From Amblyomma americanum (taxonomy: Eukaryota > Arthropoda > Arachnida > Ixodida > Ixodidae), in contig NC_135497.1 in assembly GCF_052857255.1 (NCBI RefSeq), positions 117,666,413-117,730,412 of the forward strand: DNA of 64,000 nucleotides, given 5' to 3'. Below are positions 22,133 to 36,490 of the stretch, in pieces. Within the stretch, counting starts at the first letter, position 1. Each line of letters begins with the position of its first letter. A program made the position numbers and the translations under genes. A model generated the notes under the pieces. The model was given only the letters and a program-made list of their open reading frames with translations, was not told where the DNA came from and did not search any database.

Positions 22133-22770
22133 CTATACTCTCCACATCGCACTTTTCCTAGGACTTCCACATCCTGCACAATTCCAGGGTGAGTGCACAT
22201 TATGAAAATGAAAATAGGTTTTTCGGGAAAGGAAATGGCGCAGTATCTGTCTCACATATCGGCGGACACCTGAACTGCGCCGTAAGGGAAGGTATTAAGG
22301 AAGGATTGAAAGAAGAATGGAAGAAATAGGTGTCGTAGTAGAGGGATCCGGAATAATTTCGAACACCTGGGTGCTCTTACCCTGCACTGACATCGCACAG
22401 CACACGGCGCCTTAGCGTTTCGCCTCCATCGAAACGCAGCCGCCGCGGTCGGGTTTGAATCTGGGTACTCCGGATCAGTATCCGAGCGCCCTAACCACTT
22501 AGCCACCGCGGCGGGTGCACAGTATGAAATGTATCTCAATTCCAGACTTGCCATTGGGATTCTTCCACGTCCACTTCCTGTTTTGCCGTATGCGGAAGAA
22601 GGTTTTCATGATCCTTAATTTATTTGTATTTGCGAACTCTGCTAATGACTCCCCAATGCTATTCCTAGAGCCTGTGAGTAGTCACCCACTGCCTGGTATT
22701 CAGCCTGCTTGCCTACCTCGGCCCAGAAGTCGCCCTTCAGCACAGTGTACTGTTTTTACTTTGTATTAGC
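22133..22770 (-). pseudogene. RTE-type LINE, endonuclease portion (upstream piece)
   Basis: On the minus strand, from about 22760 down, the pieces are LKGDFWAEVGKQAEYQAVG, then SLAEFANTNKLRIMKTFF, RIRQNRKWTWKNPNGKSG and EIHF, up to the SINE at 22514. They resume below it as VQDVEVLGKVRCGE to 22137. This is the characteristic RTE/BovB endonuclease run (GDFNA-like, LR..NTFF, RKWTW, DYIL, SDHRMV). Removing the gypsy element and one CTAT copy lets it continue into MVRSRMNLDLKRN at 15331. It carries stops and frameshifts and is a dead relic, older than both insertions. Confidence 0.85.
22208..22514 (-). mobile_element. Ruka-type SINE inside the RTE LINE
   Basis: The tRNA-like head (CCGCCGCGGTGGCTAAGTGG, minus strand) and the same body as the copy at 3849-4161 are present. 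The flanking duplications GTGCACATTATGAAA (22193-22207) and GTGCACAGTATGAAA (22515-22529) differ at one base. It interrupts the endonuclease frame of the antisense RTE element only about 75 bp from the gypsy end. It is diverged from the other copies; for example, box B reads GGGTTTGAATCTG-like. Confidence 0.88.
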
Positions 22771-22987
22771 AAGCAAATCTAGCGCACGCGGCAGCGTGTC
22801 AGTCTCCACAAAAAAGCCTTCGTTATTCTGAGAAACACCACGATGATAGATCATCCGTGCAGGGCATGTCCGGTTTCACAACTTACATTTCTCATGGCGT
22901 TTTAAAAATAAAGCTTCAAAATGACGTCGCATACTATGTTACACTCTGCTTCAAAGTACTCGCCAGCTGTTTACAGAGGAAAGTTTT

Positions 22988-23343
22988 GTTAACATGCGTC
23001 TCTGTGGGCCGAACTTTCGAAAAGCTTGCAGGCAAACCAAGCCTCCCCCCCCCCCCCCCCCCCGGCTTGTGCATGTAACTCGTCTCGAAATATCCCAAAT
23101 TTGTTGCGCCACAGCGCCGAGGATAACTGCGTCTTCGAAATTCTAAAAACTGATATGGATATTACTTACGCTGGGCTACACGCCTCTAAATAAATAGAGG
23201 AGCTAACAGTAATAGCTAACAAGTTTAACCATCCTATTAGATAAAATGTCTTAGCTGTAATCTGACGCCCTACACTGCTGGCAATTCTGTGCCGAAAAAG
23301 CGCTCTTAATTATAACACCAAAAACCTATTTTTGTTACATCAA
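22988..23343 (+). repeat. Half copy of foldback element
   Basis: This aligns with 31995-32310 of the complete element. Shared words are AAGCTTGCAGGCAAA, CACAGCGCC, CTGATATRGATATTACTTACG, ATTAGATAAAATG/AGCACGTTTTAGCTG and GCCGAAAAAGCGCTCTT. Its last terminal repeat is truncated where a GT array begins at 23345. A C19 run (23045-23063) lies inside it at the position of CAACCTCTCC in the other copy. Confidence 0.7.
23045..23063. repeat. C19 homopolymer
   Basis: Nineteen consecutive C residues inside the foldback half copy; the homologous stretch of the full copy has no such run, so it expanded after insertion. Confidence 0.9.
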
Positions 23344-23344
23344 T

Positions 23345-24985
<1,641 letters not shown>

Positions 24986-24989
24986 CCGA

Positions 24990-25680
24990 GGCACTGGTTA
25001 CAGTGTCCCCGTTAAACCGCGGCGCCTACCGGCAAAGTCGCGGCCGTCGTTCGCGCCGTGCCTCGATTCACGGCAGCGGCAAGGCGCGCTCGAGGAGCCG
25101 CTCTCGGCGATCGGGGCGCGAGGAGGAGGCGTTCAACCCCTCGCAGGGCGGCGGCGGCGGCATCCCCTGTCCGGCCACCGGAGTCCCGCGCAGAAAGCGG
25201 CGCAGTGTGCGCCGCCGAAGGGCGCGCCGGGGTCGCGTCTGCTGACCCGGGAGTACGACCCCGTCAGACGGTTTTCGCAACGCTTATGCAAATACACAGC
25301 GTTGCTCGTTTCGGCTACAGCGGTGCGGGCGGCGGAGCTCAACCTTGGCGCAGAAGGCCCTTCTTCCTTCGGCCGGCCAGCCTTTGGCAGCGGCGCCCAG
25401 ACGCTCGGCCTCTCTAGCAGTATTTGAGGGCCGCAAACCCGCTCCTCTCCGAGGCTGTCCGTTCGCGCCGCTGGTTCTTTTGGGACGGGAGCCGCCCGGT
25501 CTCTGGCCGTTCGCACGCTGCCTGCCTCCGCACGACGACGCGAGCTGGCATTCATGCCCCTGTCACACGTCTGCTCCTCAGCTGGCCGCAAGCCACCGAC
25601 CATACCAATTCTCTGTCCCTTCCCGACACTACGCCGCTTGCGAGTTCGGTTCCGGAAGGCGAGATGACTCATCAATAGTG
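24990..25680. other. CpG-rich block, no gene recognised
   Basis: GC- and CpG-rich DNA is open in four or more frames at once on both strands. Translations are arginine/alanine rich with no domain. This could be a CpG island of a nearby gene or a 5' exon, but no TATA, splice pattern or conserved protein supports a specific model. Confidence 0.4.
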
Positions 25681-28600
25681 TAAACTTATTCCGCAGTTCA
25701 AACACTCTCGATTATAAGCGTAAATAATCGTAAAATCGTTGCCTACGTACGCCACGCTGAGTCAAAAAGCGCTTGCAGCTCTCATTGCACAATAGTTTCA
25801 GATATGGTTCTCAGGTAAAGTGCCAGTCGAATGTCATATGAGAAGGAATGATAGTTTTCTGTAGTTAACAATAAACGCCGAAAAAAAAAAGCTTTCCAAG
25901 GTCAGAGTCGGGAACTCAGGGTAACTGATTTTTTTATTTTTAAGAAATGCCGCATTTCGGGCCATTTTACAATTGGTCGGTGCTTTTGAAAGCGAGCGGC
26001 CGCGCATCAGCCACAGTCGCCGGATCACACGCGTTATGCCGCAAGCCGACCAGAGAAAGTTAGAAAGCACATGATGGATGGGTAAGCGCAGACCTCTTTT
26101 CTTTATTACGCGGAACCAATGAGCAAGTGAACAGAACATAAAGACGAAACTAGGAGACTATGCGTAAGTACCTATGCGTACTGCTCAACATGGAGGAACG
26201 ATTTAATTGCCAGAAAACCCAACAGTCTTATCAACTGTACATCTCGTGTTTAGCTCTTAAGGTGTTCTTGCTTCTTCTATCCAACGCGTCGACATGGAGC
26301 GTAGCCTTGTTCTCATAAGTGGTAATGTTTAGTAGAGCAGCGCGCTGGCAGCAATCAGATGACGACATAAAAATATATGCTGGCATAGATTCCGACGAGT
26401 TCAAACTGCGGTTATTTAACCTGCCTACCTTTACAATGTTTCAGCATTACGGTGCTATGGGCTTAATACTAGCAATTCGGCGGAATAGTAATGCTAAGAA
26501 AGAGCAGAAAAAGCCAGAAAATAGCAGAAATAACTCAATCATAGCCAAGAAGCCAGTAAACTCCGAATTTTAAAAGCAACTGGGTACTGATAAGCATCAT
26601 TCCATTATAAAGAAATACTACCGATTAATTCAATCGGTGCATTTTGTCATTGAATCACTGCATTTTTTCCTCTTTTTTCTAACCCATCTTTGTCTTTGTG
26701 AACATAATAAAATTAAAACCGTGGTCATTGAGCGAAAAAAAGACAGCCTACGTACTACTGCGTGGTCGATGCGGCATCCAAAATAAGCACGCGGGCTCTG
26801 TGAGAGGCTGTTCAATTCAAGCCTACTGTTCCCGCAACCAAAGTGATGCTGGATGTTTCTCTTGCCGCTGCTTCTAACATTGCGCTGAAACTCATGCATG
26901 ATTGTTCGCGTAAACAAGCTCTTTCTCTATCGTGTGCCTGTACGCACTACCTTGAAGCAAATCTATTTTTGAACCTCACCTCTAATTTGAAAATTTTCTA
27001 ATCTGGCTACTAAAATATCCACACCTTCTTCGATCTTCTGGATTCTATGAAGAGTGCTGTGAACACATAACGTTAGTGTGTGTACAGTCATATTCCAAGA
27101 CAACCAACGTTCGCACTGGCTTCACGTAGAATGCTTTCGTTTTGTTTGACCCCCTTTAGGCTCCTCTAAAAATGGCCTGATTACGTTCTACGTGCTTGAG
27201 AAAAGCACATCAACACGATAGAGCTAGCATTATTACCGTCTTCTATGTTTTTTTTTATTCCTACGTACCAAAACTTTCCACGCACTTACAATCAAATTTG
27301 TTTGTCACAACCATTTTTTTTTTGGTTTTGTGAACGGTATTCGGACAAAAGCACATTCATTTGAGCTAGCATGTGTGACCTATCTAGCGCTGCTAATCTG
27401 TACCATTCCAAGTGATGTCATCTCTGCGGCCAAGGCCTACGACGAGTCCAGCACTGTGTACAGAAGGCGCGCCTACGACAAAACTACCGGCGTTCACCGC
27501 CGTAACGTGAACGTCACGGTTGTGAGCTACACCGCTCACTCACCATAAACAGTGCGTAACATGCAGAACACCTAGTTTTTTTTTTTTTACGGTCCCCCCT
27601 CCACACCTTCCATTTCAACACAAGAAGTGTGTTCTGTGCCCCAACACTACGCCCGGTAACGGCAATATGCAAAATGCTGAGGCAACGCAGAAATTGCTTT
27701 CACTCGGCTCTTCGAACGCTGCGGGGTCCTGACGCAGGCCCCACGTTGCTCTGCCCCGGGGGCTGTCGCTGCGGCCAAGAAAGAGCGGCGCAGGCGCTGC
27801 GGGAACCGTAGGCGCCTCTTCGTCCCGAACAGTTGCCGACATTCCTAACAGTCACGCGTTTCCAGAACAATGGCATCGTGCCTCAAACAAATGGGACGTG
27901 TCATACGGCGCGACACCTGCAGCCGCCGTCACCTCCGAACCAACTGTAAGTGCCCCAAGGTGAGGAGTAACAATGAAACGCCAAGTGTTTCCCCTCGAGT
28001 CAGTCAACGCGCGTTGCGTTGGAAGGGTGGTGTGCTCGATGCTGGGGAGATGGCATCCCTGTCTGCGGAACATCGGGGCGGGAGTATCGAAGCAGCAGGA
28101 GATTCATACATCCTCAGGGCGATTCAGTCATTAACGAAAAGCTGCATGCTACGTGCTAAGCAAACACAAATACTTGGTACTGGCTCATTTGGTGCATGGT
28201 CACACGGAATAAAATTAGCGGAAGGGACGCACACACACTGTAAAACATAAGATGGCGCTGGACTATTAACAAACGCTTGGTAAGTAGGGCCGCAACAAAG
28301 ATATACACGACAAACGGGAACTTTCAGAGGCATTTCAAGTGTTTTTCAGGATCGAATTGATTAGAAGGCCTTGGGGCATAGATTTAAAGAACTGTTTCGT
28401 CATCAAATGGCCGCTAAAATTTATCCATATTACCAAACTTGTTGTTACCCGCGTCATGAGTTAGGACGTAAAAAGGGCTGCTTTAAGAAGCTATACGCAT
28501 ATCGCATTTTGATAAGATTAGAATTCAGATGAAACTAGAATTAGTTGATATTACCAAAATTATTCCACTTTCGCCCGACTTCATTCTTCTACCAGTGTTT

Positions 28601-28787
28601 CAACGATATCTATATTGACTTACTGCACCACACCCTTTTCTACGCATATTTCAGGGAGCTATAATCGTGCATGCTAGAGACATCTTGGCCTATTAGCAAC
28701 AGAGTTGGTGCTAGTTCAATGTTGACGGGAACCTCCCAAGGTGAAGTAGATGTGTAATAAGGGAGTAATTACTCATTAGCAGCTTCC
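25681..28787. other. Unassigned AT-rich DNA
   Basis: No recognisable gene. The most protein-like frame is 27330-27548 (72 codons, no ATG), with a hydrophobic run ACVTYLALLICTIPSDVISA that resembles a signal peptide. It stands alone without motifs or clear splice sites. The frame at 26319-26573 is unrecognised. Several T runs occur (27250, 27314 and 27576). Confidence 0.35.
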
Positions 28788-28834
28788 TATATAAGCGCAG
28801 CCGTACGGCTACAAAGAAAAGCTGTACAGCTTTT
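28788..28834. promoter_or_regulatory. TATA-like box followed by two GTAC palindromes
   Basis: TATATAAG lies at 28788-28795. It is followed by AGCCGTACGGCT, a perfect 12-bp palindrome (28799-28810), and AAAAGCTGTACAGCTTTT, a perfect 18-bp palindrome (28817-28834). No gene is recognised downstream; the assembly gap begins 66 bases later. Regulatory function is conjecture. Confidence 0.25.
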
Positions 28835-28900
28835 TCACAGCATTAGTAATTTAAGGAAAACTCTTCCTGTTCGGAGTTCGAACCCGAAACCGAACCGCCT

Positions 28901-29000
28901 NNNNNNNNNNNNNNNNNNNNNNNNNNNNNNNNNNNNNNNNNNNNNNNNNNNNNNNNNNNNNNNNNNNNNNNNNNNNNNNNNNNNNNNNNNNNNNNNNNNN
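28901..29000. other. Assembly gap of 100 N
   Basis: Exactly 100 unknown bases, the usual placeholder for a scaffold join of unknown size. The left edge carries GTTCGAACCCGAAACCGAACC-like repeats (28877-28898). The right edge is the target duplication of a SINE. Confidence 0.99.
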
Positions 29001-29011
29001 GGACGTAATGG

Positions 29012-29327
29012 ACCCGCCGCGGTGGCTCAGTGGTTAGGGCGATCGACTGCTGATCCGGAGTTCCCGGGTTCGAACCCGACCGCGGCGGCTGCGTTTTCAT
29101 GGAGGAAAAACGCTAAGGCGCCAGTGTGCTGTGCGATGCCAGTTGCACGTTAAAGATCCCCAGGTGGTCGAAATTATTCCGGAGCCCTCTCACTACGGCA
29201 CCTCTTTCTTCCTTTCTTCTCTCACTTCCTCCTCTATCCCCTTACGGCGCGGTTCAGGTGTCCAAAGATATATGAGACAGATACTGCGCCGTTTCCTTTC
29301 TCCCAAAAAACCAATTATTATTATTAA
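29012..29327 (+). mobile_element. Ruka-type SINE, full length, plus strand
   Basis: It has box A TGGCTCAGTGG (29032-29042), box B GGGTTCGAACCC (29066-29077), the body CACGTTAAAGATCCCCAGG (29146-29164), a CT-rich part, and a tail AAAAAACCAATTATTATTATTAA. The duplication GGACGTAATGG is at 29001-29011 and 29328-29338; the left copy touches the N gap and could be longer. It is the cleanest copy of the family in the window. Confidence 0.92.
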
Positions 29328-29338
29328 GGACGTAATGG

Positions 29339-31680
<2,342 letters not shown>

Positions 31681-32344
31681 TATACAGGATGTTTCACTTA
31701 ATATTTTGCACAAACTTTAAAAACAGACTTTTTGAGTTATAAGAGCGCTTTTTTCGCCATTAGATTGTCCGCGGTGAAGTACATCACGGTATACAGCTAG
31801 CATGTGCTAACAGCAGGCTGGTTAACTAATATTGAATGGTTGACTTTTTAACTATTGCTGCTAGGTTCCTTTATTATTGAGAGGCGTGTATCCCACCGTG
31901 ATTAATATCCATATCAGTTTTTCGAATTACGAAAATGTGGTTACCCACGTCACCGTGGCCCCGCAAATTTTGGCTACATCGCGGCAAAATACATGTGCTT
32001 TCGAGAAGCTTGCAGGCAAAGCAACCTCTCCAGTGCACTTAACTCGTCGAAACTGCCAATATTTGCTGGGTCACAGCGCCAAAGGTAACCGCGTTTTCGA
32101 ATATCTAGAAACTGATATAGATATTACTTACGGGGGGGGTACATGCCTTTTAATAATTAAGGGAGCCTAACCGTAATAGTTAAAAGGTAACTATTCAGTA
32201 TTAGTTAACCAGCCAGTTAGCACGTTTTAGCTGTATACTGATGTACTTCACCGCTCACAATGCTATGCCGAAAAAAGCGCTCTTCTAATTCAAAAAACCT
32301 ATTCTGAAAAAATGTGTAACGTCTTAGGTGAAACACTCTGTATA
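31681..32344. mobile_element. Foldback/MITE-like element, 664 bp, TATA-flanked
   Basis: The left end TATACAGGATGTTTCACTTA and the reverse complement of the right end (TATACAGAGTGTTTCACCTA) match over about 68 bases, both closing in AAGAGCGC. Internal pieces are also inverted: GAAGTACATCA (31777-31787) faces GATGTACTTCA (32241-32251). Both outer ends are TATA, consistent with a TA-type duplication. There is no coding sequence, so it is non-autonomous. CAGGGTGTTTCA-like ends are common in chelicerate genomes, but I cannot assign the superfamily. Confidence 0.8.
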
Positions 32345-32616
32345 CTGAACATTGCTCACGTGGGTAGTCATACAGGTGGCTAGCGCAACGTATCGAAATC
32401 TAGCTTAAATTTATAGTGTGGCAGTGATGTTTGAGCTGCTGCTGGCATCAGACAATCACTGGCCAAAAACTTTCAAAGCTTTTCGTCCGGGCGCACACCC
32501 TGCGTTTGGCCAGAACCCTTCCTGTCGTACTTTTGCCTACCATGATTGGCTACGTCCCCTATCATAAGTAGTGACGCATCATTTCTACTATGTACACAGC
32601 TTTCAATTTCGGCCTG

Positions 32617-32618
32617 AG

Positions 32619-32710
<92 letters not shown>

Positions 32711-32711
32711 G
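32617..32711. repeat. (GA)n microsatellite ending in G12
   Basis: About 83 bases of GA with two slips (near 32635 and 32657), followed by twelve G (32700-32711). Confidence 0.97.
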
Positions 32712-34135
32712 TTATATACGAGAAAGGCAGAAAGGTTGGCCGGAAAAATAAATATCGGGCCTGACGCCAGCTGCGGTTTCCACAACACTGTTATGGCGCT
32801 GCGATGGAGACAGGGTATGGTACTGTGATTTACACGTCCATGGGCCACGATAAACATATTCACTATGCTGCTTGGTTGATGTGATTCGCAAGCAACCATT
32901 TTGCTGCCCACGCGCAAAAAAAAAGGAATAAGTACGGAAGTTGGTGGAGGAGGGATGATAAAGCCACTTTAGTCGGGATTTCACTGGTAGAAGAAAAAAA
33001 CAAAGTGGATTCGCGAATTGTGTGTGCGTGTTGTGGTGTGTGGGGGGGGGGGGGGGGGGATACGCATGTATCGCACGTTCAGAGACACACGGCGGCTCTT
33101 GTTTTCACCTCGATTCTACTGCCGTATCTTCGGAGGTTGCTTTTAACTCAAGCGCCTCTGTCAAAGGAGCATCACTCTGCTGATATTCGCGTCGTTTTGA
33201 AATCGAAAAAGGAAATATGAGATTTAAAGCAGCCGCTCCCTTCAGGAGAACACCACCCTAGCGAACGCACTGGCGCAGACGTTGAGTGCGACAGGGCTGG
33301 TGGCTCTTTGCTTTGACGGTCTTATCGTCCTCATCGGTGGCAGCGGCAGCAGCAGCCGATAAGGCGTTTATAATATCTGCCCTTTATGCCGGCAAAGAGC
33401 AATGCTCCTCGTCTTTTCTTGCATAAAGAACCAAGCTTTCGCCGAGGCTCCTTCACTTTTGGTCCTTCAAGAGCAGAAAGAAGACGAGGCTGCCAAACTG
33501 TTGCTGAGAAAGAATATCACGGCTCTTTGACATGCCGTTCTCAAAAATCAAAGGAGGAAGACAGAAAAACAAAAAACTGAAGTTGAAAGAAACGATGGAA
33601 CGGCAACGATGAAGCCTTGCGGAGTGGAGTGTAAACACGAACAATAAAGGTTAAAAACGGTCATATTGGAAATCTGACTCAGCATCAGAATGCAAATGAG
33701 ATTCTTGTGCTACTCGCTTTCGCCGTTCGCTCAAGAGACGGAGCAGCGGGGAGGGGACCACTGGCAAACAAAGTCAACAGCCGGGCTGGCCGTATAATAA
33801 GAACCAGGGGGGAAAAAAATAAAGATGGCCCGCGATGAGGATGAGGGCAAATGTAAAGCGCAATACTTTCTCTCGCGACTTAATCCCGTACATTTACTTT
33901 CAGTGAGAGAACCTCGCAGCGGTTTCAATGAAAGACCACGAGGAATACCCCGGCCTGGCTTTGGTCATCATTAAGTGTAATGGTTTAAAACAAAAATCAG
34001 CTTTATCCAACGCAGGGAGGTACGCGCTATGGTCGTTCAGAAATGTTTCATAAGAACGTCGGCAGTATTTCTGCATGCTGCGGTGTTTAATACGAGTGTT
34101 CATTCACTGTGGAAAAAGAAACCCGCGGGACGACC
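32712..34135. other. Unassigned DNA, includes G18 run 33042-33059
   Basis: No gene or known element. Eighteen consecutive G follow a GTGTGTG patch at 33042-33059. Small frames have no motifs. Confidence 0.4.
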
Positions 34136-34612
34136 AGAAACTGGAAGGGACACTTAAGCTCCACCTTAAAGGTATGAGGCCATTGCGTTAATGGGTTAAC
34201 GCCCATGTATGCGGAATCGGTCATTCTCGACTTAACATTCATACAACCCTGGGAGTCCTCATACCACTACAGGCGCAGTGGTGCAAGGGTTTAAGCGATG
34301 CGTCACTGCCCTGCGATGGCAGGTGCTGCCACCAACGGGGCTTGTGAGAACCAGGTTGCTCTTCCCAGCAACCTCTCGCAACCAATCATTAATTTAACCG
34401 CCACCTGCCATGATGGGGCAGTTTGCGCATAATCCGGTGGGGCAGGTTGTGATGACGTCACAAAATCACATGGATTAAGCGGCCCACCTTTCTCCTAGAT
34501 TGCTTCTCTGGGGATTTTAGGCGGATTTTTCGCTCACGGCCCAACGACATCGACGACGAAGCCAGCTTTTCTGCGACACGGGGCCCTTCACGCTATCGCG
34601 TTAAAATAACGC
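34136..34612 (+). repeat. GCGATAGCGTTAA-ended repeat, copy 1 (plus)
   Basis: This aligns with the reverse complement of 39942-40336. Shared words include AGCGATGCGYCACTGCCCTGCGATGGCAGGTGCTGCCACC (34296-34335), GGGGCTTGTG, AACCTCTCGC, GTGATGACGTCACAA/GCGATGACGTCACAA, and GGGGATTTT. The ends carry GCGTTAATG and CGCTATCGCGTTAA, a terminal inverted repeat. No coding sequence. GTGGTGCAAGGGTTTAAGCGATG might be a decayed pol III box A, but the inverted ends favour a DNA element. Confidence 0.7.
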
Positions 34613-36490
34613 TAATCCGTAACAACGTATACGCTACCTAGCAGGGTCGGGCCAAAATGAATGAAGTGTGCAACTCCACGAACGCAGTAATGCGCAAGAT
34701 TAGTAAGTAGTCGCGTACGGAAAAGTGCCCGATATAGTGTCACAGAAAAGTAGTACAGATAAAAGGGACGCTCGGAAGAGTGAGAACCTACAAGTGATTG
34801 TAAGCAGCTGCCGTCAGTGGACCTATTTACAGTACCGAGCTCACGACGGAGTTCTACTGTGCGATATACCATTTAACATCAACGTTTCGAGAGGGATGCG
34901 TGCGTGAGTGTGCGCGCGTGTGGCGTGTGCGTGAGGGATGGGTGTGGGTGTGTGCACTGAAATTTGTGGTCTGTTGATCATTGAGAATTAAGCAGTGTAA
35001 TTGTTTTTGCCTGAAAAATAACTGATAATCAAGTAGAAGAAAAATGTATAATATTGTGCTGACACGACAGAAAGCACTAAGGCCACAAAAACAGTCAGGA
35101 ATACAAGGAAAAAGCACTAAACGTTCTCCATGTAATATCTCTTCCGTTTACGACATATGTTTGTTCTTACAGGTGAGCGGAACCTTTTTTTTCTTTTTCA
35201 TGACTAAGGCTTTGCAGACGTTAGTTACCATGCAAACTTTTTGTTGCTGGCGTGGTGATATTTATCCAGAATCATTTCATTCTGGACTAAACCGAAGCAC
35301 CAATAAGGACGGAAAGAATTGATAAAGAATCGCGAAGTGGCTGTCGGTATGATCATATGAGTTTTCATGCTAGAGAAGACCATCACTAACAGTTCTACTT
35401 GTCTATTTTTTTCCGCGAGCTACCATAAGAAGATTGTGGTGGCTCCTACATTGCACTCCGCAAATGGGAGGCGAGGTTTTTATGAGAGGCTTGAGCTCCG
35501 GAAGAATTCTTTCCATCAGGACTTTCGTGCTTACTGCTGGCCGTCGAACTTTTTTTTTCATTCTCACGGCTTGAATATATATTCTAGAACGAAAACAAGA
35601 AAATTGCCCCAGCTTCCGCTAAGTTGTTCGTATGTACTCACGCGTAACGTCGGTCCGTGATCGGCCAGAAGTAATAGGCTGGCCGATCACATTAGAGCAA
35701 GACAAGAGATAAAGTTGGCATCGCTGTCTGTACACTGGGCATCCACAACAGCCAGCTAGACAAAATACTTAAGGCGTCGGCCAGTCATAAACCGATGTTA
35801 CATACAAATACTTACGAGCGGCTTTGGAAGTCAGTCCCCTATAATTCAGTGCGCCTCCGCTTCATCGCACAGAGCTTTTTTGCCTGGGGACAAAATGGCC
35901 GCTATGAATGCAGCAGTGTGTTCAGAGAGGCATGCGAGAGGTATAACTTCTCCGGGATGCCGCATAGATAGAAATTTTGTTGTTGTTTTTTCTTAGTTCT
36001 AGATGTCGCATCGTCAAATAAAACCTGGATACATGAAAGTATAAAGGTTATTCCTGGTCGTGGATCACAGAAAATAAAAGGCGACTAAAATAATTTAGGG
36101 TGTTGTCATTCTAAATTTGGATGAAAGTCACATTGTTCTTAATGCTGCCGATTATCAAAACCCTCAGAACTAGCCGTAAGGAGACAGTGCACTTGAACCA
36201 CAGTGTGCGTGGGCCACTTCATGCAGAGAAGCTGCTCAAAAAGGGCGCATAGCTAGGGAATGCCTGCATTCAAAAGTCATAACACTGTGTCCGCAACATT
36301 TCTGTAACCAATAATAAAAAAACACTGAAATGCTATTAATTGATGGGGGTAAAAAATTATTGCCTCAGATTTGAATTTTGATTACGTTTTAGCTATTCTC
36401 AATGATTGCAAATGATTATTGTTTACCTGTTGTCAAAGGCCGGCTGCCAGCACGCAATGCGTTTTCGCAGTACCTGTTAACATTTCAGCA
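34613..36490. other. Unassigned DNA with a 12-bp-stem hairpin
   Basis: No gene is recognised. GTGATCGGCCAG (35657-35668) and CTGGCCGATCAC (35679-35690) form a perfect 12-bp stem with a 10-base loop. A GT-rich patch lies at 34896-34955. Short frames have no motif. Confidence 0.4.

Noticed and set aside
29012..29090. SINE heads as tRNA genes
   Set aside because: Box A and box B are present but no acceptor stem or full cloverleaf can be drawn, and the body continues as a SINE with target duplications.
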